The position numbers and the translations under genes are program-made. From contig VWZS01000186.1 in assembly GCA_013397075.1 (NCBI GenBank), positions 251,260-315,259 on the forward strand: a stretch of DNA of 64,000 nucleotides, read 5' to 3'. Within the stretch, counting starts at the first letter, position 1; each line of letters starts with the position of its first letter. This stretch comes from Rhabdornis inornatus. Lineage: Eukaryota > Chordata > Aves > Passeriformes > Rhabdornithidae. The notes under the pieces were generated by a model. The model was not told where the DNA came from. It saw only the letters and a program-made list of their open reading frames with translations, and did not search any database. This document shows positions 1 to 12,149 of this stretch, piece after piece.

Positions 1-255
1 GGAAGAAGGGACTGTTTGAGTTGGGAATTAATTGAAGCAGTTTCTTGTATGTTTGTTTCGTTGTTATGAAAGTTGGGAAAGGGAAGGAAAGAGTGGTCTG
101 ACAATCTTATTCTGAATGTTTTTTTTTTCCCTTTGTGTAGTTAATAAATTTCTTTTTATACCCTCTTAAGTTTTAGGTCTGCATTGCTTCTACTCCTGGT
201 TCTGTCTCACAACAGAAAATGAGTATATTTTAATTAGCAAATCAAAACCATGACA
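1..255 (+). mobile_element. probable ERVK-type LTR, 3' part (R-U5), cut by the window edge
   Basis: A plus-strand polyadenylation signal AATAAA lies at 143-148. It is followed by a T-rich, pyrimidine-biased stretch and then a segment ending in CATGACA at 255, which fits the CA terminus of an LTR. The R-U5 layout (AATAAA about 110 bp before the terminal CA) and wording resemble songbird ERVK LTRs I know. The 5' part of the LTR would lie left of the window, so neither a TG start nor target-site duplication can be tested. No coding capacity. The family assignment is from recognition only. Confidence 0.42.
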
Positions 256-2819
256 GTCTCTCTAAAGTGTGTAATTATTGGCTTGTTGCACACCAGGTAA
301 TGAATCCATTTTTTGCAGACAACAGTCTATTAGTGAGTAGTCTGTCATCATTGAGTCACTGTACATGACTGCATCTCCACCAATAACTTTTTCTTTCCCT
401 TAAAAAAAAAAAGTTTATATTAATGATTTTCAGTATATGGCACCACTTACATTACTGAAATTAAAATTTCAGGTAAAGTCTTACAGCATGGTGCAACTTT
501 AGGGATCACAAGACCATTAATCCACACATCATTTAATGTCTGATATAAAATGAATTCTTAGTAATTAGGAAAATGAACAGGAACTGTCTGTTAGTGTTTA
601 TCACCCACTGAAGAATCTTAGAATCTGCTAATAGCAACTTTGATTTCTCTGAAAGTTACCTGTGCACAATCTCATCACAAAGGGATGCTCACGAGCTCTG
701 GTGCTGCACAAATTTTTTTCATCTGCTTTTTCTAAGGTTGCATGACCACTTCCTAATTTTCACACTTTTTCAGTTCCGGTTGATGGTGAAGCAAGAGCTG
801 GAGATATGCCCATGAGTATATGTTTAGATGGTGTGCCACAAAGAATCACTGGTCTTTAGATTAGCAGATTCCTTTTGCTGAGCCTTGTGCATGCTCACCT
901 TTTCAGAAAGGAGAAAAGCATTGTGAGGAGCATCTGGTATTGTTGAGTCTTAGTGGCTTCATTTCTCAGCTCAGCAGAACTTTGCAAGACGAGGCAAGAG
1001 GTCACAGGAGAAGTTCTTGTACTGAAAGTGCTGTGGTTCCCAAGTAGCAATGATTAGCAGTGGTTAGGTTTTCAGTGTAAGGACGGGAGTTAAGATGTAG
1101 TTTTCTGGTAAGAAGGTTTTGTAGTTATTTTATGACTTTCAAAAGTAAGAGCTAATTAGTGTACCTTTCCATGGTCACTGTAACAATAGCACTTTGCTCA
1201 TCCTTAGGAACAGGGAGACTTCATTGAACTTTAAACTTAACAGAGCCATGTAAGTGTGGTTTTTTGCTTGTTAGTTTGTTGTTTTGTTTTGTTTTGTTTC
1301 TTCCTTTTTATTCTAATAAAAAGCAATTAGAATATTTAAAAAATCCGTATTTTTGAAGGTTGACTTTGAAGCCCAGATTTTATAAAAAATTATGATTTTC
1401 ATACAGCCAGAAACAAGGGTTTCCATAAAGCCTTAAGTGGACACTTTGTAGCCTGGAAATTTCTGAGAAAGAAATATCAACATTGTAAAAGGTAGTGTTT
1501 GGAAGTCAAAGTTGCCGCGGTAGCCTTAGTTCAGACCCTCTGAGGTTAGGCATTATGCTACCAGCTTTAATTACATTGTTGCGTACCTTTTTTGCTACTT
1601 AGAATTTCGTCTAATGTTGTGCTAATGTTGATAAACCTTCCAGTGTTTGATTTTTTGTTAATGGTCCCCTACCCTCCAACTCTGGCTGGTCTACATCCCA
1701 GGAATGCTCTCTAGGCGTCCACCTTGACTGATGGGCTATTGAGCTCCCTCTGAGTTTATTGGAGACAGTGTTCCTTGGAAATTCTGCTGCCTAACCAGCT
1801 GCTGTTGTCTAACACCTTGGAACATTATTTACATGTGCTATTTGCCTGGATGAAACAATATTATATTTACTGGACTTTTGAGGAAAATTCCAACCCAGGT
1901 TATGGCCACGAGGAAGACTGACAGACAAGTATATCTAACCCTCAGCAGCAGTCCTGGATGAGGCTCTTTAAGCTCTGCTGGGCCACAGAAGCTGCCCCAG
2001 CACCTCCCTCCCATTGCAGCATCTCTTGGAACTCAGCAATTTTGTGGTTCACTGTGCTCAGGGTGCCAAAATCTGGCTTTAGAGTCTGGGCTGATACTCC
2101 TCTCCTCAAAGCTCAACCTTCACCTGGTGAGAGGTGCAAAGGCATCCAATATGAGTATTTCATTGAACTTGAGGTGAATTCTTAACAGTTATATACCTTT
2201 GTACCTACTTCTTTGTGCTTGTATACATGCATGAATTGATTTAAATATGATTTTCTTTTGTATGTTTAATTCATGTAATAAGTAATACTTTGAACCTTAC
2301 ACTGAACTTTGTTAAGTTATGCTTTTGGAAATTTATATTAAACCTTAAAAAAAAAAACCAAAAAAAACCCAAAAACCAAAACCAACTCTGATTCTTTAAG
2401 CAACATAAATCACTCATTCATGACAGATGTGGAGAAAGCAGGAAAATTGGGGACATAATTTCTTGGGATTTTTGAAAAGGAAGCCACCCCTTAAACTAAA
2501 TAATTGTCTTCTTGAGATGTCCTGACCACCTTTCACATGGGTCTTTAACAGGGATAAAGAGTCCTGACACTTTTCTTATTATTTGAATTAAAGGAGTGAT
2601 TGGTTGTGGTAGAAGCCCAATTGACTTAAGTTTCCTAAAACACTAAACAACAAAACCACAGATGTGTAATGCAGCTTGGGCTACTGGCCTCTCTTCCTTG
2701 ATGACATACAGCACTCTCCTTTTCCTCTGCTCTTCCCGTTTGAGAGACTGAGTATCAAATGTGAAGATGCTCATAGAAGAATCAAAATCCCAGGCCTATA
2801 GTACCATATTATTTTTAGT
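256..2819. other. non-coding stretch, nothing recognised
   Basis: AT-rich sequence with frequent stops in all frames. It contains a short TTTTG-type run near 1275-1300 and a C-interrupted A-rich run at about 2347-2385. I see no splice-bounded open frame, RNA gene or recognisable transposon. Confidence 0.5.
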
Positions 2820-3170
2820 TTGTTCTGCCAGCAAACACAGGCTTTGTTCTTGCAGCAGCTATTCATCTGCTATAAGATGGATGAGAATTGCAATCATCAA
2901 AGCATTTTCCTAGTTCCCTCTCAGAGGTCTTTGAGTGATGCTGTCTTGGACCTCCCTTATGAGGAGCTAAGCACTCACACTTTTCAGGATCTGCTCAACT
3001 TCTCAGAGGACATAGATAATTTAGCAAATGACAAAGTATTTTTCTGATGAAAAGAATATGTTGGAGGAGAAAATAAATTACTATTTGAGATTGTTCTTAG
3101 AGAAACACAGACATTGGAAAAGAGGAACAATAAGAACATATTTTTAAAATCAAAATCTCATGGAACAAGA
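2820..3170 (+). pseudogene. unrecognised broken open frame, possible exon or processed-gene relic
   Basis: From ATG 2877 the frame reads about 56 acidic, leucine-rich residues (including DLPYEELSTHTFQDLLNF) and stops at a TGA around 3047. The next frame continues at once with a similar charged, helix-like stretch (EEKINYYLRLFLEKHRHWK) to about 3155, as if one base had been gained or lost. A pyrimidine-rich AG at about 2845-2850 could be a splice acceptor. Upstream residues from 2820 are open only with a non-ATG start. I do not recognise the protein. It could be an eroded gene piece or chance open frame; composition alone makes it worth listing. Confidence 0.22.
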
Positions 3171-3430
3171 TCTTTGTGTTTGAGCGGATGGAATACAGAC
3201 TCCAGTTTCACCAGCTGTAATTGATACCATAAACTTCTGTTGTGGTTTGATTAGAAAAAAAATATCCAGGAATCTTTATGGAAGTCATTCAACCTCCTGG
3301 TACAGCACTGAAAGAGAGAAGGAAGCTCCAGTGTCACAAGTTACTCCACATGGGCAAACTCCTTTACCTTCCATGAGTTCCACTAATTTTACTAATTAGT
3401 AGAGTAGTGTTGTTTTCCCAGATGTGAGCT

Positions 3431-3960
3431 TGTTACCTGATACACAGCACCAATTCACACTGAGGTGATGTATTTCTATCTTTTATTCTAAATTTTATTC
3501 TAAATAGGGAGCTTGGTGCTAACCCTTGAAATGCTGGCTCATGGGTCATCAAAACTTTACACTATTCATACATTTTAACAATGTATAAGTCAGCATTCAT
3601 TGGTTACAATTACATAACTTTTTCATTTTTTAATACTCAAACCCCTATTTATTAGTTATATCTCTGGTTTCCTATGCTTCTTAGTCTGCAGGTGCAGTTC
3701 TTCCCCTCATTTGAGTTTGGGGTCTGTTTTGAATAGGTGGACTGAGCCACTGAGTCTGTGGCTATGATGGCTCACTGCTGGAATTACCTTTCCCCCAGTT
3801 CCTGCTCAGTTCTGCTGACTTCGTCCTGGTGGCTCTCATCCAGACCCATTCACCTTGGGATTGCCATCAATTTCCCTTAAAACAAAAGGTTAGCCAAGCA
3901 TACAACATTCACAGGACAATTGCGTAATCATAACTGTCTAGCTATAGCTACTGATTAACA
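3431..3960 (-). mobile_element. candidate solo LTR, minus strand
   Basis: The interval starts TG (TGTTACC) and ends CA (GATTAACA). On the minus strand it carries AATAAA-type signals near 3480-3486, close to the proposed 3' end, as expected for an LTR read from 3960 down to 3431. Wording around 3436-3475 is reminiscent of avian ERVK LTRs. The flanks (GAGCT before, AATAA after) do not form a target-site duplication and no clear TATA box is seen, so both boundaries and the call are tentative. Confidence 0.3.
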
Positions 3961-5634
3961 AATAAAAGTTTGAATCAAATTTTGAGGTGCTTAAATCTTG
4001 CCTGGCTTCAAGGTCTTAAGGGACATAACTGGCAGCTTTGGGGAGTATCAGTGCTTGGCTTGGTCTCTGCTTTTTAGTTTCTTCAACATAGGTACATTGG
4101 CAGGATGACACAGCAGCAATGGAATGGGTTGATGAGTCAAGCAGACAGGGAGCTTTACCTGGCCCAGTGCCTGCCATGTGCTGCTGTAGGGATCTGCTCC
4201 GTGCATCACTCCAACCCTGTGCAACACAGCTGTGCGGGCCTTGCCGCACATTCAGGGAGGTGAGGGATGCTGGCTCTGTGCCCCAAACTGTGCTTCAGCA
4301 CAGCAGGGTCCTGGGTCTGCATCAGCCCACTGCCATCCCCATCCAGGGTGTACATGCCCATCCTGCGGCAGTGACCTGCAGCATGAAGGCCTCAAATATA
4401 CAGACAGACATTGTCAAATCCCAAGTGCCTGCAGAGATTTCCCAGCATTTATAAAAGGATACCTGCATATAACTTAGAGGGATCTAGCCCTTTGACTTTT
4501 GTGGCTATGTAGGTAAGAGATGTGCTATAAAAAGAGTACCTTTTTGGACCATTATAATTTTAATAATCTCTCATTTAGCCTTCTCTTTTTTGAAAATATG
4601 TAGGCAGACATTGTCTCAGGAAAGAGAGAGACCAAGAGCAAACGATGTCCAGTGAAAGGGGTTTTATTTTCTTGTCTTTCTGTCCATGAAAGTGTTCACT
4701 GTTCCACCTCCACAGTTCGTTGCTGCTGGTAAAGAAAGGAGCAAATTACTGAGTACCAACAGAGGAAAAGAATGGTATTGAACTGGGATGAACAGGGGTT
4801 TTCATCATGACAAGAACATGACAGATAAGAAATCAGTTGATTTGTGTTTGATGGCTTATATTTTATTATTCTACTAGTGGCTGTGCTGTCTCTGATGCCT
4901 TTTGGAACTGTTTGTACTTTGATTTAATCGAGAATTAAAGCTTTAAAACAGATTCAGTGAGCCCCCAAGGGGAAGAGCTACTTGTCAGCTATGATTACAT
5001 TTAATTAGTGCAAGAGTGAAGTTTGCCATTTTTCCCCTTAATCTTAGCTCACCGAGCTCTATTGAGTCTCTTTGGAGTTATGTATTTCTTTTTGGTTGTC
5101 TGGGTTCTGACTTATATTATACTACCATGTTTCTGATGTCAAGTTTTGTAGCAATCCTTGTTGACACAGAAAAAGATATAAACCTAGCCAATATAAAAAA
5201 AAAATCATGTAGTGTGACCAGGTCATAGCAAAGTGGGCAATAAGATAAGGAAAAATTTTCTTTGTGGATGAGTATTCATTGTACATGGGACTTTTGTGCA
5301 TGTTGAATTTACTTAATAGTAACCCAAGGTGAATTGATATAGAGATCTGCATTTGGAAATGTATTCCTCCAGTTTAACGTGATTGCCAGCTGCTATTTTG
5401 CTGGGTTTTTTTGTGCTTGGCTATGCTACCAAAAAGTCTGAATAATGAGGATCGGAAAATTTATATTCAAAGTGCACCAGATCTTTCCTGGAACATTGCT
5501 GCTGAACATTACACAATATCTGCAAACATGTTTGATAACCTGTGTGAGTACGATGAAATGGAGGGAAGAGGCTTGTCTTTGGAAGAGTTACACATGGAGG
5601 ACAGCCAGCAAAGTAGCAGGCCAAGAAGACAAAA
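3961..5634. other. mostly unique sequence with a GC-richer patch
   Basis: A GC-richer patch lies at about 4116-4385, with overlapping short open frames on both strands that look like composition effects rather than genes. The rest is AT-rich. A plus-strand frame open from 5411 to 5827 (138 codons) runs into the tandem array described next. It resembles no protein I know. Confidence 0.45.
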
Positions 5635-6208
5635 CCTAGGAAGGGAAAGGTATATTCAGGGAACTGGGAGGGTATTGCAGAAACAGGTGTTATGGTTAAA
5701 TGAACTAACAAAGCATGCTTTCATGATGCTCTTCTATTCTTCCACTTGGGTGCCTGACTGCCTGTACAGTAACCTGAAGTCCCATCAGCTGCAGACCCTG
5801 AAAACCCTGTTCATGAGGAACAGCTGAAGAAGGGAAATTGGTATATTCAGGGAACTGGGAGGGTATTGCAGAAACAGGTGTTATGGTTAAATGAACTAAC
5901 AAAGCATGCTTTCATGATGCTCTTCTATTCTTCCACTTGGGTGCCTGACTGCCTGTACAGTAACCTGAAGTCCCATCAGCTGCAGACCCTGAAAACCCTG
6001 TTCATGAGGAACAGCTGAAGAAGGGAAATTGGTATATTCAGGGAACTGGGAGGGTATTGCAGAAACAGGTGTTATGGTTAAATGAACTAACAAAGCATGC
6101 TTTCATGATGCTCTTCTATTCTTCCACTTGGGTGCCTGACTGCCTGTACAGTAACCTGAAGTCCCATCAGCTGCAGACCCTGAAAACCCTGTTCATGAGG
6201 AACAGCTG
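5635..6208. repeat. three-copy 191 bp tandem repeat, copies identical
   Basis: The unit beginning TATATTCAGGGAACTGGG starts at 5651, 5842 and 6033, exactly 191 bp apart, and each copy ends in AACAGCTG at 5826, 6017 and 6208. By eye the copies match base for base. The first copy differs from the others only at its left edge, where a GAAGGGAAA lead-in lacks a TT, which marks the array boundary. Because 191 is not a multiple of three, a frame passing through the array shifts at each unit and meets stops, so it is not a coding repeat. The perfect identity implies very recent expansion, gene-conversion-like homogenisation or an assembly artefact. Confidence 0.93.
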
Positions 6209-7671
6209 CCCATAAGAATCTGTGACTCAGAAACTCCAATAATGCTGCCTCAAAGGGAAGAATAATTCAGGGCTATGTACAGGCAGTCTTCATGGAACTG
6301 GGCACTGGGAAATGTCCAGCAAATTTAGGGGCTGGTGAGGTATTTCCTGCTACTCTGTAAAGGGCTCGTTGCTGCTGGGCAGAGAATTTCCTTTTGACAG
6401 GCATGAATTATTCTGCCTCCTCCCAGAAGCGTGCCTTGAAGTGTGGTAACCTTCGGCTAGTGATTTCTTTTGTAGTGAAAAGGTGACCCATGGAAGCTGA
6501 GTTGCTTTGATTCTTCTGGAGGTGAAGGTGGTGCTTTATTAACTCCTTCAGCCTCTGGAGCACCCAGGGGAGTTCCAAGAGGTAAGAAAATTTGAGCCAA
6601 AGATTAAGATTTTCAAACCAAGATCTTTCTGATATTATGGAGCCTGCAGTGTTTGCACAGCATGTAAGCAGTTGCAGTTTAAGAAAGAGAGAGCTATTGT
6701 TTGTGCAAATGTAATTTAATTTTCTCATTTTGTCTGTTAAACCAAATGCTACTGCCCAGAAACAGCTGGAAAATACCATTTTACAAAGCATGAGGAGAAA
6801 TTCCATGGAGAGTAGTCTCTCTTACTTTGAGCCAATAGGCCAAAATGTTTAAATAGTTGGCATGTGACTTCAGTGAGGCACACTGAATGTGAAGCAAAAG
6901 TGTGTTTTCAGGAGACCTCGCCTAGTGGTTCACACCTGATGAACTAGGACACCTGACCCAATATACTAGTCAAGGTCCCTTTTGCCAAATGGATGTCTTC
7001 ATATCTGTGAGATGTCCCTCATACCATATACCCAGCAATTCTCCTTTGGGAAGTGGCACCTCCTCGTGGCACTGACTCCAAGTGGCACTGAGACTTGCCT
7101 GGAAAATTGGTGTCTTTCTGCAATGCATCCTGTACTGCTTCAGACAATACTGGAGCCAATGCTTCAGAATTGGATTCTGGGGTTGATATTTATACATCAA
7201 GGGTCACTTTTTCCCAAAAACATGCTCTATGGTTCCCCTGAATCTGTTTTGGTGACTGTTAGTTCCGGATGTAATCAAGTCTTCATCAACTGTCATAGAT
7301 GGAAGAAGTGGAAGATTCAAAAGGCAGGAAAATACGCAGTGACATCCATAAAGCTGGTCAGTAGCTGTCTTGAGGACTGCTTGGGGGAAAACAGTGACAA
7401 TAATTGTAATTCAAGAGGTGTGCTCACCTTCATCATAAGAGTTCTACTTGCCAGGCTATCAACACTCTATTAGTTAACACCTGCAGACACCAATTGAACA
7501 TCATGAACTTCCAGGTGCTCTACGTGCTTGCAAGGAGCTTTTCTATGTGCATGTCGCTGTTGCTGAAACTCACAGATATCTTTGTCTTCTGCAGCCATGC
7601 ATTGCTCTCTTCTCCTTGATGATGTCTCTTTACTGCTCCCAGAACCACAATGAGCTAAATGAAGCTATTCT
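6209..7671. other. non-coding stretch with long but unsupported open frames
   Basis: There is a 132-codon minus-strand frame (6408-6806) and a 163-codon plus-strand frame (6982-7473). Neither has a family motif, signal peptide or convincing splice context. The second lies next to the ERVL-type LTR piece and could be eroded retroviral internal sequence, but I see no pol or gag motif to support that. Confidence 0.35.
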
Positions 7672-7955
7672 GTGTTGTCTTTGCTGAAGCAGGTGCCCAG
7701 GCTTCTCTTTCCTTGGTCTCATGCTTGTTCTCTTTCTTGTGAAGCTGCAGTAGACACAAAAGGACCTGTGACTTCCCATGCATCCCAAATCTGCTCACCA
7801 GCATGGCAGGATGAAAATCAGAAAGCTCTGTGTAAGCTCTGCTCAACAAGAACAAAAACATCTCTCTATTACCAGCCCTGTGTTCAACACAAATCCAAAA
7901 CAGCCCCCTGCCAGCGACTGTGAAGAAAATTAGCTCTACCCCAGCCAAAACCGGT
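7672..7955 (-). mobile_element. ERVL-type LTR fragment (5' end of LTR), minus strand
   Basis: Read on the minus strand from about 7955, the sequence begins with a CCGGTTTTGGCTGGGG block, then GAGCTAATTTTCTTCA. This is a slightly mutated version of the start of a very common avian ERVL LTR (a TGTGCTGGTTTTGGCTGGG-like terminus). Similarity to the remembered family weakens below about 7800, so the lower boundary is approximate and the LTR is probably truncated. A 97-codon minus-strand frame overlaps it and is judged to be LTR sequence, not a gene. Confidence 0.62.
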
Positions 7956-9060
7956 GCAGGCCCTTAAAGCTGCTGTCACAACTGCTGACTTAGCACAATG
8001 CTTGGCTTGCAGCCAGCTTGCAGTGACCAGTGTGCACACACCATGGGTGTAGTGCATCTGCCTGACTATCAGACAAGTGTGGGTTGCCTTTCTGGTGATT
8101 GTGGCTGTCCACTGGCACTGGCTGTTTGAAGGAGTCAGATATGAGATGGCGGGAGAACTTCCCGGGATTATTCCTGTGTGTTCCTAAGGTGGGCCATAGC
8201 AATTTTTATGGCCTCCATTGCCTGCATCTGAATACTAGGAAAATGCCATTGGGAATGGAGGTCAGCACTACTATAAGCAAGTGTAACCATATGAGGAAAC
8301 CTTCGTCTGAACGCACCAACTCACTGTAAAGCGAAAATTGTTGGAATGCTGCCATTGTGTGCCTGCTCAGATGGTATGCTTACCATGAAGTACATAACTT
8401 GATGTAACTCAAAGAAAGCAGAAAAGTTCTAAGTAATTTTCTGTGTTCGGTTGGCTTGTGTTGGTGTCACTGAAATTAATGGAGTTGAACAAGTGAGGTG
8501 TACATATTAATTGAAACTGCTCTAGATTACTTTTCAGAGAATTTGTTTTCTTATTTGATATGATTCCCAAACTAGAATAATTCTGATCATGACACTAAAA
8601 ATAGCTTCTCTTTAGAAAATAATGTTACATAGGCATTCACAGCCTAGGTGTAGTCCTGCTTTTTGCACCAAAGCTCCACTTACAAGCTGGTGGTGAAGTC
8701 CTTTAACATTACAAAAATATCTCAGAAAAAAAAATTAGTTACCAATCCTAGACTAATTATAAGTTGTGTTGGCTTCCCAGTTCTGTTCCAAGTTATGGCC
8801 TAACTACAAAATGGCAAGATTTGTATATCGTCATAAAATACCACAGACCAGAGTTAGAACCATGTCAGGGTATGGAGGCTGAGCTGCCAGGCTGGCTAAA
8901 CACCACTGCTGTACTCAGAGATGCTGCTAGGTCAGCAGACTGCCAATTTCCTGAACACTAATTCAGAAAGTCTGTAAGCAACTGGCTGGAAAATGCAGGA
9001 TATTTATCTCACTGTTTCATTATTGCTTCACAAGTGTCACAATTCTTTTTCTTCATCAGT
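7956..9060. other. non-coding stretch, nothing recognised
   Basis: Short open frames on both strands overlap each other and lack motifs. No repeat family or RNA gene recognised. Confidence 0.45.
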
Positions 9061-9936
9061 GGTGGTGGGCTGACCCTGGCTGGGTGCCAGGCACCCACCA
9101 AAGCAGCTCCCTCACTCCCCTCTGCAGGTGGATGGGGGAGAGATAATATAACAAAGAATTCATGAGTTGAGATAAGGACTGGGACAGATCAATCACCGAA
9201 TACCATCACAGGCAAAACAGGCTAGATTTAGAGATATTTAACTCAATTTATTACTAACAAAACCAGAGCAGGATAATGAGAAGTAAAACAGACCTTAAAA
9301 ACACCTTCTCCCCACCCCCTCTCCTTCCCAGCTCTACAGCCTACCCCAGCAGTGCATGGAGACAGGGAATGGGGGTTATGATCAGTTCATCATGGGTTGC
9401 TTCTCTCTTCTCAGGGCAAGGAGTCCTTCCCCTGCTCACCATGGCATCCCTCTCATGGGAGACAGTTTTCCATGCACTTCTCAGATGTGAGTCTGTCCCA
9501 CAGGCAACAGTCCCCCTCAAATTGCTGTAGCGTGGGTCACTCTTCCATGGGGTACAGTCCTTCAAGGACAGGCTGCTCCAGTGTGGGCTCCCCTCTGCAT
9601 AGGGCTCCTCTTGGGCATCTTCCCTGCTCTGGTGTGGGGCTCCACTGGTGCCTGGAGCATCTCTTCCCCCTCCTTCTCCACTGACCTTCATGTCTGCAGG
9701 GCTGTTCCCATCACATGTTCTTGCCCCTCTCTTCTCTGGCCATGATTACAACTGTGCAATGACTTTTTTTGTCATTTGTGATTTCTAAGTGGCCCAGTCT
9801 AGGCCAGCAGCGTGTTGGCCTTCAGATCCACTTGGCATTGGCTCTGCTGGACGTGGAGAAACCTTCTGGAAGCTTCTCACAGAAGCCACCTTGGTAGGCC
9901 CCTGCTACAAAAGCTTGGCCATGCAAATTCAATACA
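9061..9936 (-). mobile_element. large ERV LTR (about 876 bp), minus strand
   Basis: The plus strand begins GGTGGTGGGCTGACCCTGG and ends CAAATTCAATACA. These are the reverse-complemented ends of an avian endogenous-retrovirus LTR whose sense strand starts TGTATTG and ends ACCCACCACA-like. A minus-strand AATAAA lies at 9247-9252, correctly near the sense 3' end. The middle contains repeated, diverged blocks around TCC-ACGGG/GTGGG-type motifs between about 9420 and 9650, a known feature of this LTR type. No internal retroviral sequence flanks it, so it is best read as a solo LTR. The flanking 5-mers (TCAGT, GTAGT) match at only three positions. Open frames inside it (for example 9341-9691 on the minus strand) are LTR sequence. 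Confidence 0.75.
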
Positions 9937-12007
9937 GTAGTTAAGTGAGGGAAATATTAATTTAAGGGCATGAAAAATAAAACCAGACTGTCACTCTGGG
10001 CACAGATAGAGACAATGCTGAGATTATAGTGACAATGGGGAGCAAACTCCTTTCTTCTCTTCACGATTTTCTCATCTTCATTTCATTGTCCAACTTTCTT
10101 TGTAATGAAACCCAAAATTTAATAAAAAACAGCTCTATTTACTCAGTTGGACTATGTGAGATCAAATTACTTTTTGTCTTACAGTTAGCTGCTGCTTACT
10201 TATTTGCTGTGCATTATGTAAGGCCACAATTTCAATACTCTCCCCACTGCATGAAAGAAGACTATGTGTGTGCCTGTGTGTGTTCAAACTGTCTTTTCTC
10301 TGTGTGTGGTGAGTGGATGCCAAGTACATTGTCCTCATTACCAAAATACAGATGAATTAAAATAATGCAATATGCAATATGCAATAATCTGTTTCTCATA
10401 TGCATGAGGTGTGCAGGCAGACCTGTTTGGTGCAACTTAGCAGCCCAGGCTTCAAAGATTTGCTTTGCGGTGTCCTGACACAAAGCTTTCTGTAAACTAG
10501 ATTGCAGGCTGATGCCTTGTTATTTGCATGCATAAAATATAAAGATTGCAAAATATAAAGGTGCAAAATATAAAGATACCATCTATCTTTCTCATATAAC
10601 TCCCTGGGTAAGAGAAAGCAGGTGTAGCCACTATGATCTCGCAGTAATGAGTATTTCCATTAAAGGAATGGAGAGGAATACAGCAATTAGATATTTGCAA
10701 TATCTAGTTAATAATCAACCTTAGCCCCGTATCTGAAAGTGATTGTTCATTTTTAAAAATCTGAATACATTTTCAAAGTTCAGGGCTCTTTACTGCCCAA
10801 GGCATCACCTTGAACTGACAACATGAGAAAATAAAACCCTGGGCGATTTCTGTCCTCCAAGGTTATTGTCCCTGTTTTCTCAGGAACCTACAACTTGCTT
10901 GGACTCTTAAAAAAATGTCATAAGTATAAACAATTAAAGGTGAAGCCAAACCTATCATATCAGCACTGTTACACTCATGCTAATGGCTGAATATTTTTTT
11001 ACAGCTGTCAGTGCAGTTCTTCTGTGACCCTTACTGGTACTCACAGCCCCTTAGGGAACTGTATTAAAACAAAAGCAGTACTTAACACCTGGAAATGTGA
11101 CAAGTCTCTGTAGAACCATAAAATTACAGGCAGTTTTGCACAAGTGTCTATTGAAAGGCAGCAGAGCATCCCTCCTTCTTCCATGCAAACTTGATTAATA
11201 AATTTCTGCCCATATCTCTTCCCTGCTTTTAAACTAGAACAACTAGATTTTCTTTCTCTTGAGTAAAATTTGTGTTAAGAAGGTGTGCACATGAAGTTTA
11301 CGTGTCTGATGACTTGGAAAATATTTATACTTACATTCAGAACATGTTGGAGTCCACTGAGGGATGTGCATTCTGCATACTTTAGTATACATGAAAAGAA
11401 CAAAATAGGAATGTATTTGGCATATGTATGTCATTTACTGTGTTGATGTCATTTACTGTGGTTGAGCAAAGCAAACATAAAAGGTGCCAGGCTACATTTC
11501 TGACAAGCATTTTGTTAGCAAATGTGCAGCAAAAGTGTGTTAATATCAAAGTTCAGGAGAAATCGAGCCTATTTGGCAGGCTGATATTCCTCTTAAACAA
11601 AGTGAACAAGAAAATGTTTGAGTCTCATGAAGATTTCTCTATCAATATTTAAGTGGAACAGTTACAGTGTGTAATAAATACCTTTCTCTCTCTTAAGTAT
11701 GTGTACAATATATTTTATATTATGTATAATTCAACATAACAAGTGAAAAAATTGACAGTAATGCAGTAGTATTTAAAGATAGCATTCCAACACTTTCTCC
11801 CCAGGTCCCTGAGTTTCCCTTCTGAAGAATTTTGAAATTTTGGGTTGTTGGCCATTCAAAAGAATAAAAAAGTGAAAATTCTTCATAAAACTGCCACTGC
11901 AGAGTACTAGTGATGACTGCTTTATTGACAGAGCTCTGGTGGCAATACAGATCAGATATAACACATCAGAGAAAGTAGAAGAAACTCATTTGAGACAGTT
12001 ACAAACT
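9937..12007. other. AT-rich non-coding stretch with small tandem repeats
   Basis: It contains a three-fold ATGCAAT-type repeat at about 10364-10386. There is also a separate threefold repeat of a GCAAAATATAAAG unit at about 10530-10577, and a doubled ATGTCATTTACTGTG near 11427-11460. No gene or transposon recognised. Confidence 0.5.
10530..10577. repeat. short tandem repeat, about three 15-16 bp units
   Basis: Three successive near-copies of a unit built on AAAATATAAAG are separated by ATTGC, GTGC and similar linkers. Ordinary slippage-type repeat. Confidence 0.7.
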
Positions 12008-12149
12008 AGAAAATATAGCTTAGCTGGTCAGAGCATGGTGCTAATAATGCTAAGTGGGTTTGATCCCTGTACAGGTTATTCACTGAAGAGTTGGATGTGA
12101 TGATCCCTTGTGGGTCCCATCCAACTTGGAATACTCTGTGATTCTGTAA
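12008..12149 (+). mobile_element. tRNA-Ile-derived SINE with CR1-like tail (TguSINE1-like)
   Basis: The 5' part looks like a tRNA-Ile gene. A-box-like TAGCTTAGCTGG lies at about 12016-12027. An anticodon-loop region CTAATAA follows at about 12041-12047, consistent with an Ile AAT anticodon, and a B-box-like GGGTTTGATCCCT at about 12056-12067. After a short linker comes a 3' tail (GATGATCCCTTGTGGGTCCC, then TGTGATTCTGT) typical of CR1 LINE 3' ends, ending near 12148. This head-tail structure matches the songbird TguSINE1 family, mobilised in trans by CR1 machinery. It is too degenerate and lacks the acceptor stem needed for a working tRNA, so it is annotated as a SINE and not as a tRNA gene. 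Confidence 0.85.

Noticed and set aside
5705..6093. Two identical 65-codon minus-strand genes
   Set aside because: They are the same frame repeated by the 191 bp tandem array, without motifs or gene context.
6982..7473. 163-codon plus-strand gene
   Set aside because: No domain, signal peptide or splice support, and an overlapping minus-strand frame is equally open. Chance or decayed repeat sequence is more likely.
9341..9691. 116-codon minus-strand protein gene
   Set aside because: Lies wholly within the LTR at 9061-9936, and its low-complexity proline/serine composition follows the LTR's internal repeats.
12008..12070. tRNA-Ile gene
   Set aside because: A-box, anticodon loop and B-box are recognisable, but the acceptor stem does not pair and the sequence continues into a CR1-like tail. 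It is the head of a SINE.
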